Assembly: GCA_951799405.1 (NCBI GenBank)
Contig: OX637343.1
Span: 10,208,524 to 10,272,523 of the forward strand
DNA from: Agapetus fuscipes
Taxonomy: Eukaryota; Arthropoda; Insecta; Trichoptera; Glossosomatidae
DNA length: 64,000 bases
Reading direction: 5' to 3'
Shown piece after piece: positions 20,137-30,670 of the stretch. A program made the position numbers and the translations under genes. Each line of letters opens with the position of its first letter. Within the stretch, counting starts at the first letter, position 1. Below the pieces are notes generated by a model. It was not told the DNA's origin, searched no databases, and saw nothing but the letters and a program-made list of their open reading frames with translations.

Positions 20137-21104
20137 CTAATATTTTTCGAAATGTTTTTTAAGTTTATTTTTAAATACATGATAATCTTTTATATTTTTT
20201 AGTTCAGTCGGTAATTTATTAAAGTTTGTTACACCAACATAAATGAAGCTATTTTGATAATGTTTTGTGTCAAATTTTGACATTTTGAGGTTATGTTTGT
20301 ATCTTGTTGAATGATTTGTTTCTAATTTTAATTGTTGTTTTTCCTTTAATATTTGCAATATGGCGTTTTTTTTAAAAATGATATCTACTGAGGGAACTTT
20401 AAATATTTTAAATACTAATTCAGTCGGGTAATTCGATGGTTTTTTTAATATTATCTTAATGATTAATTTTTGAATTATTTTTACAGGGTTTAATGTGTTT
20501 AAGTATGACCCTCCCCATCCTATAATGCCGTACTGTAATATAGATTGCACAATTGCGTAGTAGACTCTTCTTAAGTTATCTATTCCGAGTATATTTCTAA
20601 GTCTTATAAATATGTATATGCACTTTCTGATTCGTTTTATCAGTTTACTAGTATGTTCTTTCCATTTTAATTTACTATCTATGTCAACGCCTAAATATAG
20701 CTGTAGTATCTGTTTGCTTTAGTATTGAGCAGGTTAGATTACAATTCGTTTTATTACATTTATTTTGTTGATGAATAAATACGTTTAAATTTAGATTTAA
20801 TTTATTTTCATTAATAGAGAACGGGACAATGTAAGTTTTTTCGCTGTTGAGTGTTAACAAATTCACGTCGAACCAGTGCTTTAAATTGTCAATGTCAACA
20901 TTTGCTTTATTGGTGACACTATTCCAATTTGTATCTTCGATGATAATAACTGTATCATCGGCATAGGATATTATTTTTCCGTTTAGTTTCAGTGTAAATA
21001 CATCATTGACATATAATATAAATAATAAAGGGCCTAATACTGTGCCCTGTGGTATTCCGAAATTACTAGTTTCCATTTGGCTGTACACCTCATTTATTTT
21101 GACA
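20137..21104 (-). pseudogene. reverse transcriptase, frameshifted
   Basis: First part (21104 to about 20690): FGIPQGTVLGPLLFILYVND, SYADDTVIIIEDTNW (catalytic YADD), NSEKTYIVPFS. The frame breaks within about 10 bases of 20690, where the open frame ends AIFRR while YLGVDIDSKLKWKEHT continues in another phase. The second part runs through RRVYYAIVQSILQYGIIGWG to HVFKNKLKKHFEKY at 20137. The nucleotide-addition motif survives but one indel makes the product non-functional. Confidence 0.88.
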
Positions 21105-21775
21105 AATATGTAAACAAAAGCTCTGTGTATGGCATTGACACGAGTGTATTTGTTATTTTACCTGAACGTGTTTAGTCTCATACGAATCTGTAAGGGATTT
21201 GCCATTAAATTAAATTTTACTGATTAAAACTGTTTTAATTTCTAAAAACAACAGGGAAATTAGATTTTAACGGAACATTTTTCCAAAATGTTATGCCACA
21301 AAAAGTTTTGAGCTCATCCATGCAGGTAGTTTAACTTGCCTACCTACAGTATGCGGGTAGGCAAATATGTAGCCGTTTTCTAGCCTCACTATTGATGGAA
21401 GGGATCGCTTGGCGCGTCCAAAACATTTGGGAATTTTCCCTTACTTTCCTTCAATCCCGTTTTCTTAGAATTTAACTTACTATATATATTTGGATATATT
21501 CGCGACACATTTTTTTCTGCGAATTTTCGTTTTTCTGCAATGACGTTAACTGTCGAGAATTTTCCATAGAAAAGAAAACAAGCGAGTCTGCCAAAATAAA
21601 GAATCGAACACTTCCAAGAAGTGGACAATCTATTTCTCACAATAATATGAAGTAGGTATGGTGTATTTAAAATACATTTCTCTTTGTTATTGATACGAAT
21701 ATGTAGTTGTGTGTTGTGTTTGTCCGTGTGAGTAAATAATATAGTCTGTGAAGTCTCTCTAGAAATAAATATAAT
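21105..21775. other. no recognised feature
   Basis: About 670 bp with no family match. Confidence 0.4.
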
Positions 21776-21880
21776 GCGGCATGTGTGAGCGCGAAATTAT
21801 GCGTGTCTGCTTGTGGGAATGCATTTAATATTAATCTCAAATGATGCATATCTTTGCAGCTTAGATTTAGATTTAGACTT
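21776..21880 (+). repeat. F1 copy, strongly 5'-truncated
   Basis: Starts at TGCGGCATGTGTGAGCGCG and ends TTTGCAGCTTAGATTTAGATTTAG. Confidence 0.85.
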
Positions 21881-22430
21881 ACAGAGAGAATAATTTGTTC
21901 GATAGTGCTTGAGTTTTAGGTAGAATGTTCTGAACAAAATCTAGCAAGAAGCGATTGCCCATGTTTCGAGAATGATCTTTGTTTTTACTTAAAAAATAAG
22001 GACCAAAGCCGTCTGTAGGTTCAGAAATCAACCGACCGTTCTATTGTGCAGGCGTGAAGTGACTCTGCATCTGAAATAAATTGTGTAAAATAAATCACCG
22101 CAGTTTTTATTAAAATATCTATGTAAACTCATCACTCAGGAATACATTGAACTAAAGTTCATTTTGTAGTTATACTCCGAGTATAAAATATGGCGTGAAT
22201 ACTCAACCATCGCGTAAACAGAAATCAATATGAGAAGGGAGGTTTTTTTTTCCAAAAGAGCATAAAGTTTTATTTTCACAAAGTGAGCATTATTTCCCGT
22301 CAAGTACTTTCGACTTGCTGACGTCATTTTCAAGAGGACAATGACGTAGGCACGTCGGAAGTTTATTTTTAAAATAAATATGCTTTCTCAAAAAAATAAT
22401 TTTCCCTGTGTAAATACACTTAACTCTGAA
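21881..22430. other. unassigned spacer
   Basis: No gene seen. TCAAGTACTTTCGACTTGC at about 22300, read on the minus strand, gives GCAAGTCGAAAGTACTTGA, weakly like the retroelement motif at 660. Confidence 0.35.
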
Positions 22431-22672
22431 CAGTGCTATTCTTAGACATTTTGATCGTCCGTTGAGCCCACGCTTTGACAAACTAATGATGCCTGGGCTG
22501 GAAGGCTCATCACCACGGTCATTCTTACTTACCGAATTTTGGTAATATTTTTATAAAGACAAATCAGCTGTTTTTTGCGGCCATTTGGATTGACAGGTTT
22601 TCATACAAATGCATCATTAGTTTGTCAAAGCGTGGACTCAACGGACGACTAAAATGTATAAGAATAGCACCG
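22431..22672. mobile_element. M-A MITE, full length
   Basis: Terminal repeats of about 60 bp: CAGTGCTATTCTTAGACATT at the left and AATGTATAAGAATAGCACCG at the right, continuing through CGTCCGTTGAG, CACGCTTTGACAAACTAATGATG. The core has CTGGGCTGGAAG, TTCTTACTTACCGAATTTTGG and GCGGCCATTTGGATTGACAGG. No transposase. Confidence 0.85.
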
Positions 22673-23332
22673 TAAGAGTTTAGAAAAAAAAATATCATGT
22701 AGAATTCACAAAACCCTAATTTGGTCTTTTCATTATTTACCATCCTCTTTTTCTTCTTATAACATCTATTGAATTCTTCCTACTTACAATAATTCGCATC
22801 AATTTTGTCTTGGCATATTCTTGTTTGGTGTGGGAGTGACAGACGATGCAGACAAAAAAAAACTGTGATTAAAAAACTGGATTCATTTGTCGAGCGTTTG
22901 CAACCAGTTTTACTACCGAGATAAAGCTGCTTGTTTGTCGGTTAATTAATGGCGAAAAAAATACATACACATGCGAATTTTTAACATATAAATTAGCTGA
23001 GATATTGACTCGAGAAACAGCGTCGCGTCGTTAGACATTTTAATTCTACTAAGTGAGTTTTTTTCTGTCTAATCATGTTGATGCAATAGCCGCAATCTAT
23101 TGGCTTTTTTAGATTGTTGTAACTGTTACTCGAAAGCGTTTCCGCTAGGGGGGAAACGCAAACTCGATTTCATCACGTACATTTGTTTTATAAAAGCTTC
23201 AACACATAAAAGCGCCCTTGAGATGGCTGGTGCCACTAAACGGCGCTGTATAAAATTGACCAATTATTATTAAAATAATGTACATATTTATCATTATCGT
23301 CAGTTTATCTTTGCAACTAAGATTAAAGGCCG
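22673..23332. other. no recognised feature
   Basis: No gene. CTTTGCAACTAAGATTAAAGG at 23310 may be the last bases of an F1 copy. Confidence 0.4.
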
Positions 23333-23440
23333 TTCCATAGCACGGTTGGTAGAAATATTGCGTTGAAAGACACAACGCTTGGATTCGATCCCCACCAAGA
23401 GTGGCAGAAATGATTTACCTTTCAGTAGTTGTTCGCGCTA
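23333..23440 (+). repeat. diverged F2-like SINE head
   Basis: TAGCACGGTTGGTAGAA (box A-like) and GGATTCGATCCCCACC (box B) at tRNA distance, then GAGTGGCAGAAATGATTTACC, matching F2 GTGTCAGAAATGATTTCCC. It runs into the satellite. Confidence 0.65.
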
Positions 23441-24050
23441 AGAAAAAGGGCTAACACAACAAGGCACTGCCTTTGCACGAGGATGGTGACCAGCAGAGAC
23501 AAATGGCTAGCACAACAAGGCACTACCTTTACAAGAGGATGGTGACCAACAGAGACAACTGGCTAGCACAACAAGGCACTGCCTTTACAAGAGGATGGTG
23601 ACCAACAGAGACAAATGGCTAGCACAACAAGGAACTGCCTTCACAAGAGGATTGTGACCAGCAGAGACAAATGGCTAGCACAACAAGGCACTACCTTTAC
23701 AAGAGGATGGTGACCAACAGAGACAAATGGCTAGCACAACAAGGCACTACCTTTACAAGAGGATGGTGACCAACAGAGACAAATGGCTAGCACAACAAGG
23801 CACTGCCTTTACAAGAGGATGGTGACCAGCAGAGACAAATGGCTAGCACAACAAGGCACTACCTTTACAAGAGGATGGTGACCAACAGAGACAAATGGCT
23901 AGCACAACAAGGAACTGCCTTCACAAGAGGATTGTGACCAGCAGAGACGAATGGCTAGCACAACAAGGTGCTGCCTTCAGAAGAGGATGGTGACCAGCAG
24001 AGACGAATGGTTTGCACATAGAGGCACTGCCTTTACAAGGTGATGATGCC
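23441..24050 (+). repeat. 56-bp satellite, about 11 units
   Basis: CACT(G/A)CCTTTACAAGAGG, ATGGTGACCAACAGAGACAA, ATGGCTAGCACAACAAGG repeats exactly every 56 bp (block starts 23465, 23521, 23577 and so on to 24025). A variant unit (GGAACTGCCTTCACAAGAGG) recurs at 23633 and 23913, five units apart. As 56 is not a multiple of three, no frame runs through the array. The unit matches a LINE coding end (see 52905 and 26495). Confidence 0.93.
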
Positions 24051-24316
24051 GTATTTGTCATGGTACCGTTATTATTTTTGCAGTAGCCTATAGCACGTCC
24101 ATCCGCATGCAAATGTGTGAAACCAGTTGTTCGGGTTCGGGTCTTAAAGCGACTCCACAGATGATAAGACAGAGAGATATGTGCTCAAACGGTAGCTTTC
24201 AAGGTATTGAAACTCCAGTACAAACTATTGCGGAGTGACGAAGTAAGGTAGCATTGCAAAATTTGCATGAAAATGTTATGAAATACATTAGACATTAAGA
24301 TAGACATTAAGTCGAC
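24051..24316. other. unassigned spacer
   Basis: Nothing recognised. Confidence 0.35.
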
Positions 24317-24496
24317 TGGGCTGGAAGTCTCATCCCCACGGTAATTTTTACCTACCGAATATCGGTAATATTTGTAAGAAAACTAATGAGCTGTTCACTT
24401 GCGGCCATCTTGAATTGACAGGTCTTTATACAAATATTACCGATATTCGGTAGGTAAGAATAACAGTGGTGATGAGACTTCCAGCCCTGGCAGTTT
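24317..24496. mobile_element. M-A core-type MITE
   Basis: Inverted arms of about 65 bp: CTGGGCTGGAAGTCTCATC ... CTTACCTACCGAATATCGGT and its complement ACCGATATTCGGTAGGTAAG ... GATGAGACTTCCAGCCCTGG. The centre is GCTGTTCACTTGCGGCCATC. This is the core of M-A standing alone, so the core can move without the outer arms. Confidence 0.82.
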
Positions 24497-24597
24497 TACC
24501 ATTTCAAAATACGAGTTCGACACTTTTTTTTCGTTGATACAAAATACTTCGTTTCGTTGCAGGATGAACTGTGCCCCGAGTAAAAAAGCATTGCGTT
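24497..24597 (+). repeat. left copy of a 101-bp direct repeat
   Basis: TACCATTTCAAAATACGAGT to AAAAAAGCATTGCGTT. The same stretch with a few changes occurs at 25171-25272, on the other side of the LINE/F1 insertion. Confidence 0.85.
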
Positions 24598-24860
24598 CTA
24601 ATCTAATCTAATATAAGTTGCAAATATAATATGTAACATAATAGATTCACATTACATGCATTTTCACAAGCAGACACATTTACTACGTTCGCGCCTTAAC
24701 ATGCCGCATGTGGACCTACAATATAAAAACCCGAATCTCAATTGAACATGCAACTCCTGCCGACCTTCCCTGTAACAGGGGTGACATTGGCAAAGTGAAC
24801 CATTTTCTACAGCATGGGTGGTCAGCCGCATACCAACCTATAAGTCGAGGAACATACAGA
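24598..24860 (-). repeat. F1 unit as LINE 3' terminus
   Basis: (TCTAA)n tail, ATAAGTTGCAAATATAATATG, then to CAACCTATAAGTCGAGGAAC, continuing without a break into the LINE 3' UTR. Confidence 0.9.
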
Positions 24861-25170
24861 ACAAATTACATTTTTAAAATCAACAAATAATGATATGGAC
24901 ATCAAAAACTAAAAGGAAAACAAATTTTAATTTAAGAATTAAAAAAAACCCTAGCCTTCAACACTACAGATAAACCGCCATTTCTCTCTGTCCTTACATA
25001 TTTCTTTCATTTCCTCCAGAGTCATAACATTCTTCATACAGGCTCTCCTTTTATTATGACTCTGGATTCATTTGCAATTTCGGAAATTTGGTCCATCCAT
25101 ACCTTTCTCCATACCATCCATACCATCCATATCTTCTTTGTTAATAATCAAAAATGCAGCAGCGCGTCTA
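24861..25170 (-). pseudogene. LINE end, 5'-truncated
   Basis: Minus strand from about 25110: GMD-like (W)MDQISEIANE region, RACMKNVMTLEEMKEICKDR, EKWRFICSVEG and a stop near 24950, then the 3' UTR with AATGTAATTTGTTCTGTATG before F1. Here the KDREKW segment is intact, unlike the 2.05-kb copy. The outer part (25110-25170) is a run of CCATACCATCC-like repeats and unrelated bases. Confidence 0.8.
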
Positions 25171-25272
25171 TTACCATTTCAAAATACGAGTTCGACACAT
25201 TTTTTTCGTTGATAAAAAATACTCCGTTTAGTTGCAGGATGAACTGTGCCCCGAGTAAAAAAGCATTGCGTT
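25171..25272 (+). repeat. right copy of the 101-bp direct repeat
   Basis: Differs from 24497-24597 by about five changes. It looks like an unusually long target-site duplication made by the LINE insertion. Confidence 0.85.
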
Positions 25273-25726
25273 AATACTCAACAATCGAGTAAATAGAGAT
25301 ACGTTTGCAACAGGGCATCTAAAGGAGGTTTATGCTTTCATACATTTGCCTCAGTTTACGCGATGTTTTATACTGAGGGAGCCGAGTCCGCACAAATGCC
25401 AAAAGGTCATCGATACTTGCAACAAATGCAATAACAAAGTATCCCGTACTGAGAGTGCAGATTAGCGAATGACATTTTCCTACCATGCACGCGAAAGCTA
25501 TCGCTGAGTGATGATGCAATAAGGATCAATTTCGCATTTGCGATTAGGGAATTTAAATCATGTCGCCTTTCCACATTTGCCGATAATTTAAGTCAGGGAT
25601 GTTGTGGGTAACTGTATCTGTAACCGAAACTACTTATTAGATATCCGTAATAAATTAATATTCATATCCGTAACCGAAACCAATAACAAACTTTTGGGTA
25701 ATGTTGAATAATAATGTATGTATATA
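25273..25726. other. no recognised feature
   Basis: Nothing recognised; imperfect AACCGAAAC(C/T) repeats near 25620-25690 continue past the F1 copy at 25990. Confidence 0.4.
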
Positions 25727-25970
25727 TCTATAATCTAAGTTGCAAATACATAAAAACATTTAAAATTCATATTAAATGCATGCCCACAGAAACGTATAAG
25801 TCAGCGTTTAGAAATGCTGCATGTGCACTTACAAATAAAAAACCAAACTTCAAATGAACGTAAACCCTGGAACAGTTGCCGATCTTTCCTGAAACAGGGG
25901 CATTGGCAAAGTGAACCATTTTTGTAGCATGCGTGGTCAGCCTCATACCAACCTACAATTTAAGGGATAC
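25727..25970 (-). repeat. F1 copy
   Basis: ATCTATAATCTAAGTTGCAA to CAACCTACAATTTAAGGG. Its insertion splits a simple ATCCGTAACCGAAA repeat: the motif occurs on both sides (25660 and 25990). Confidence 0.87.
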
Positions 25971-26264
25971 AATTTTTGTAAAAATATATATCCGTAACCG
26001 AAAGTATCCGAAATAAGCGGACCAAAATAATATTCTTCCAATAAACGCATCCGAAATCATATCCATAACATCCCTAATTCAAATAGACAGGAGTGTCTGG
26101 ACTAATACAGATTGATTTAGAAATGACAAATGCTGTGGTTGACAGCAATTAATGTGTTGTGGTTAGACTGCTATATTTATTTTAATGCCGTTGGAACATC
26201 CGAATAAAAAGCAGCAGAAAGGAGAAAAAATGACGTGTTTGAAATGTGATGCTGGAGGCGCATA

Positions 26265-26380
26265 CTTCAAGTCGGCAAGAGTTGCAAGCTCTATGTCCAT
26301 TTGAGATCATGCTTCGAGTACTGCAAGAAGAATGAATCTGTATTTTATAATGTAAATTTATCCTTGTAAATTAGATTGGG
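26265..26380 (+). repeat. F1 copy, 5'-truncated with deletion
   Basis: AAGTCGGCAAGAGTTGCAAGC, CTATGTCCATTTGAGAT, then skipping to AATGAATCTGTATTTTATAA and CTTGTAAATTAGATTGGG. Confidence 0.65.
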
Positions 26381-26494
26381 CCGTAAATACGGTAGAGAAT
26401 TAGTCGTATTTTGTTAAGGAAAACGTGAGGAAAACCAAACTAATAGGACACTCGACATTTCTTATCGAAATCTTTGAAGGAAAAATCTTAGGAA

Positions 26495-26640
26495 TATGAA
26501 CAAGAGGTCGCTTGAGAACTTCATACTTCCAGGATTTGAAGAGACTTATAGATGTCTCATCCAATTAAAGCTCAAGAGGATGGCAACCAACAGATAAAAA
26601 TGGCTGACACAACAAGGCACTGCCTCTAAAAGATGATGAA
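26495..26640 (+). pseudogene. LINE C-terminal end (parent of 56-bp unit)
   Basis: + strand frame RGRLRTSYFQDLKRLIDVSS, a stop, then (in another phase) the ATGGCAACCAACAG...AAATGGCTGACACAACAAGGC block. Compare the intact frame at 52905. Degenerate, with stops and phase changes. Confidence 0.65.
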
Positions 26641-27234
26641 CTGAAACGTATTTTGGGTGAACCGGGGTACTCCAATATGTATTGGATGGTGCTCCCTCTG
26701 GTGTTAGACCACTCGGACGTCTTAGGAGGCTGTGAGCAGACAATTTCGAGGCCGACACCGAAGTTCTGGGAGTAAGGAGACCATGAAGGGAAGAGGCAGT
26801 AGACAGTGGGAGACTGAGGGATTGTGGTGCGGGAGGTCCTGAGCCTTCAAGGCTTTTGAGTCGAAGAAAGTGAAAGTCAAAAAGGGGGGGTACTCCTCAC
26901 CTCACTGCACCAAAACAATCTATTCCACAACATAGTAAGTATGGATCGCACCTGGTAGTATCCGGGCATCATGAGGTGATAGGAGGTAGACGCGATCGCT
27001 TCGCCGATATTGTTCACGTTGGTTAGCGCCGGGCGAGTGCTCAATCAATCATATGGCCGCGGTATCGGGGGCGCATGTGATGCGAGAGGGAGATAGACAG
27101 ACTGTCTGTTGACTACCTAATCACATGGTGTGCGCTAGATGCAGGGCTGCCAAGCGACTCATTAAAATATGACACGAAAAATAAGGAAACGGAAAAAAGT
27201 GTTGATTAGAAAACATACCTGCATTTGGTTTTAG
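26641..27234. other. unassigned, GC-richer stretch
   Basis: Contains GGCCGCGGTATCGGGGGCGC and a purine-rich run near 26760-26890. It may be coding sequence of a decayed element, but no motif was readable in any frame. GCAGGGCTGC at 27142 recurs at 35282. Confidence 0.35.
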
Positions 27235-27530
27235 TTTGACGAACCATAACAGTTAGTTCACTTTGTCATTGACACCCTAATGTTTAAGGGAAAGGTTGCA
27301 AAGATTGCCCAGTTTATGGACTTATGTAAAGAAGACTTGGAGTAGGTAGAGAGGGATGCAGCTCAGCGTTTGCAGACTGCGAATTGGAGAACGGCGTCGA
27401 AGAACAGACACAGGCGGAGTTGGAGATAAAAGTAAAGCTGGAGTTGGGATTAAACGCCATTGAAAATGTTTAAAAGTGAATCTTTTATAATGATTGTGAT
27501 ATCTTTGCATCCGAGATTAAAGATAGTCAA
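27235..27530 (+). repeat. F1 copy, decayed and interrupted
   Basis: GTTAGTTCACTTTGTCATTGACACCC and AAGGGAAAGGTTGCAAAGATTG at the left, then unrelated bases, then TGATTGTGATATCTTTGCATCC at the right. The middle (27335-27480) does not align. Confidence 0.5.
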
Positions 27531-27857
27531 TAGATGCCTTTATGTCACAATTTGAATATCGCATCTCTCAAGATGGCAATGAAGATATTGGGGAAATTAA
27601 TGAAAACAGTAATAAGATTTGAATTGTGCTGTGACCAGTTTATGCGCTGGGAAAATCTTGAGATCTACTTATGTGACCTAATTTTTTGTAGACATTTTCT
27701 CTCTGTCGTATTTGGTGAATTTTCTTAGAAAATGAGAAAATGAAATATAGAAAATGAGGTCAAGGTTGAATTTTATGCGTCAAACAAGTCTTGAGAAAAA
27801 TTATAGCCGCTGGCTACATACGTCTTAAGTTTATCGTAAATATATTATTGTATTTAA
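27531..27857. other. no recognised feature
   Basis: No gene. GAAAATGAG repeats near 27730-27755. Confidence 0.4.
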
Positions 27858-28088
27858 TCTATAATCTAGGTTGCAAAGACACATTCACATTCAGGTTTTA
27901 TACTGAATGTACACCCACAAGTAGACAAATATAAGTTCGTGCTTGCACATGCCGCATGTGATCCTAAAAAATAACAACCTAGATCTAAAATTAACATAAA
28001 CTATACTACTTTTGCTCACATTCCCTTTACCAAAGTAAATTATTTCTTACAGTATTGTAGGTCAGCCTCATACCAACCTAGTGGAGGA
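27858..28088 (-). repeat. F1 copy with deletion
   Basis: AATCTATAATCTAGGTTGCA to CATACCAACCTAGTGGAGGAAC. The GAAACAGGGGTGACATTGG part is reduced. Confidence 0.82.
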
Positions 28089-28168
28089 ACACATGCAATA
28101 AGTAAAATTTAACTGTATAAAAAATAAGATTCTTAAAAAATCTTTGAAATACTTGTATGTAAAATATA

Positions 28169-28394
28169 TCGTCACCTTAAAAGTAAAACTGAATAAGTAC
28201 TGATTCACTGATTTAAAAAATCGTGGATTTTATCTGGTGTAACTTATCATAGTAAGTGAACTAAAAGAACTTCTCAACTATCGGTTTTTCACACTTTTGT
28301 AATGTTTTCCCTCTTAAAAAAAAAGGTGCATTTATCTGAGAAACCCATATTATCTTACTATGGCACTTATTCGGTTTTACCTTTAAGGTATCGA
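28169..28394. mobile_element. M-E MITE copy
   Basis: Inverted termini TCGTCACCTTAAAAGTAAAA at the left and TTTTACCTTTAAGGTATCGA at the right, flanked by TA. The interior TAACTT.TCATAGTAAGTGAAC and AAAAGGTGCATTTATCTGAGAAACCC is shared with 41.6, 46.7 and 50.2 kb. An overlapping 114-codon frame is not credible as a gene. Confidence 0.82.
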
Positions 28395-28829
28395 TATAAA
28401 ACACCAAACTACATTCTTCATTATTTTAAAATTGAACATTTTGGCACTTTGTTATTTTTGTCTGATATATTCCACTTGTCATATTTAAAAAGAAAACAAA
28501 AAAACATGGCAATAATAACTTTTGCTCTGTCTTTTGGAATAAAAAGGCGTCATAATTATTTCTTCGATTTTATTATTATTTTTTGTACACTTTTTTGTTT
28601 TTTTTTGTTTTCATGTGGCAACCCTGCCGGACTGACGACCTCATAATCATAATGGTTATTACATAAGTAGGTACTTAGCGATTACAGCCCGCGGCTACTT
28701 GTATAACAACAGCATAACTTGCTTGTTATTATTGTATACCTCCTCGCGCCTCGTGTGCGCCTGATACCCGGGCTCAGTGCGACAGCTTAGTTAACTAACC
28801 TATCTCAATAAAACTCTTCTTCCGACACC
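28395..28829. other. no recognised feature
   Basis: AT-rich; ATTAACC...CAATAAAACTCTT near 28797-28815 recurs at 29590-29610, suggesting a small shared retroelement end. Confidence 0.4.
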
Positions 28830-29165
28830 ATCATCACGTTGTGACGTCACACGGCCGGGTTGCTAGGGAAAAGGCAAAAAAAAACATTTATTATCGTTTC
28901 CTTGACAAATAGACTAAACCTCCACGCTGTAAAAACTTGGTTCACTTTGACAATGCCACCCCGGTTTCAGGGAAATGCGGCACGAGTTGCAAAGCTTATG
29001 TAAACATGTAGCATGTGTGAGCGCGAACTTTAATGTGCCGGCTTGTGGACTTTCATTCAATATGAGCCTTAAATTTCAATATATCTTGGCAACTTAGATT
29101 AAATATAGGTTGCTAACGACGGCAGTCCCATACAAGACTGAAGTTTGCCGGACGAAAAAAAAGCT
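28830..29165 (-). repeat. CR repeat split by an F1 insertion
   Basis: Left part: GTGACGTCACACGGCCGGGTTGCTAGGG to ATTTATTATCG. Right part: GCTAACGACGGCAGTCCCATACAAGACTG to TTTGCCGGACG. Together they give a CR copy in minus orientation, with F1 at 28903-29108 in between. Confidence 0.65.
28903..29108 (+). repeat. F1 copy nested in CR
   Basis: TTTCCTTGACAAATAGACTAAACC, GACAATGCCACCCCGGTTTC, to CTTGGCAACTTAGATTAAAT. Older subgroup (GAAATGCGGCACGAG). Confidence 0.82.
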
Positions 29166-29942
29166 CATAATTCGACGAGTTCATTGTACCCAGAATAACT
29201 TCATTTTCACCATACATACTTTACTCATTTCACTGTCACTCACTGCCCATGCTTCACTTCCATACATCTAAGTCGGTTACAATATGCAATTGTGTACCTA
29301 ATGCCATTCTCAGATCCATCGTCGACCGCTTGTTCTATGCTATTCTTCCTATTGCACCGACCACTTGCTTTCTCTTACCCTATTCTCAAGTTCCCTCGTC
29401 ATCTTCCCATTCTTTTCAAACCACATCCTGAGGATCTATGTAATAATGGCTTGGAATGCTTACATTTCTGACCAAGTACTGCAATGAAATCAGTCACGCC
29501 ATATCCTTGAGCATAACGGTATAATAAACACCTACTTAGATATCATGTGCGCCTAATACTTCAGCTCAGTACTACAGCTTACTTTTACTAACCTATCTCA
29601 ATAAAAACTCTTGATTATCATCATCAACAATTAGAGATTGAGTGCTGCAATGGAAACTGGCACGCAAGGTCCTATTCTTCTCCATTTTCTGACACTTTTA
29701 TACTGTTGTGATTTTAGTTGGGGCTCTCTTTTAATTATTAAACTGCAATTATTTAGTTAAACAAAAAATATTTTACACGGTTTGGTTCACAATTTACAAT
29801 GTAATGATTCTAGCTCTCGCTTTCGAATTTACGGCGCAATGTTTTAATGGATACCACAATTTCGGCTTACATTTATATACGTTCTTACGGACGGTTCTCG
29901 ACTGTTTTCGATTTCTCGAACATAGTGGATGATTCCAATCAA
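29166..29942. other. no recognised feature
   Basis: No gene. The 29570-29610 block (TCAGCTCAGTACTACAGCTTA, CTATCTCAATAAAAACTC) repeats the 28770-28815 block. Confidence 0.4.
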
Positions 29943-30097
29943 GTGGACTAACAACATAAAAACCAAATCTCAAATGAACACAAGCCCTGCAACTCTTGCC
30001 GACCGTCTCTGAAACAGGGGTCACATTGGAAAAGTGAAGCATTTTTTTTAACAGTATGAGTGGTTAGCCTCATACCAACCTATAAGTCAAGGAATAC
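29943..30097 (-). repeat. F1 copy lacking 3' third
   Basis: GTGGACTAACAACATAAAAACC to CAACCTATAAGTCAAGGAATAC. The 3' third of the element is absent. Confidence 0.83.
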
Positions 30098-30419
30098 AAA
30101 CGCTGAAAATACCGGGCTCTACTTAACTATGCATTACTTAGTTTAGCATAAGTATAAGTATACTTATTAAATATGCATCAGTTTAAGTTGTTTCGCACAC
30201 TTGCTTATAATTATACATCGCTTAATGATCTGGCATTTGAGCGAGTATTCGAGTGAGATGTGTGGAATCACTCCGAGTGAAACCTCATCACTCGTAATCA
30301 TCGCTTAATTAAGTATCTTAGCGTGAGTGATGATGAATGATCCCGCGTCATGCGATCCTGATATCATTAATTGATTCCTAGCGTATTTATCTTCTTTTAT
30401 TACTTTTTATCGAACAACA
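30098..30419. other. no recognised feature
   Basis: AT-rich with CACTC/GAGTG alternations around 30235-30330. Confidence 0.4.
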
Positions 30420-30670
30420 ATCAGCTGTTCGGGCACAGCCATGTTTTACTCTGTCTTATCTACAAAATAGGTACGGTAAGATCTACCAATAGCCATTGAG
30501 GCTTTCACCCTATTACCACGGTAATTCTTACCTACCGAATATCGGTAATATTTGTATGAAGACCTGTCAATCCAAGATGGCCGCAAGTGAACATCTGATA
30601 AGTCTTCATATATAAATGATATTCGGTAGGTAAGATCTGCGAACGGCCGTCGAGACTTCCACCCCAGAGC
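30420..30670. mobile_element. M-D/M-A composite MITE
   Basis: Left: CAGCTGTTCGGGCACAGCCATG and TGAGGCTTTCACCC, as in M-D at 60.46 kb. Middle: CTTACCTACCGAATATCGGT ... TCAATCCAAGATGGCCGCAAG of the M-A core. Right: GATATTCGGTAGGTAAGATC and CGGCCGTCGAGACTTCCACC of M-D. One element seems inserted in, or recombined with, the other. Confidence 0.65.

Larger units (their letters stand above)
19643..21104 (-). mobile_element. 5'-truncated LINE, copy 2 of the 31-kb family
   Basis: The minus strand carries reverse transcriptase from VKINEVYSQMETSNFGIPQG (about 21104) onward, a stop near 20137 (HFEKY end), a 3' UTR of about 490 bp with a stable hairpin at 19756-19794, and a tail of A8-9T units ending near 19643. 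It is related to, but clearly diverged from, the + strand element at 31034-32848. The endonuclease and N-terminal reverse transcriptase are missing. No target duplication was found. Confidence 0.88.

Noticed and set aside
23441..24050. CRISPR-like array
   Set aside because: Units are contiguous with no unique spacers, and the sequence context is an animal retroelement.
28302..28646. 114-codon + frame
   Set aside because: It starts inside an M-E MITE and runs into AT-rich unique DNA; composition is low-complexity Phe/Ile/Tyr.
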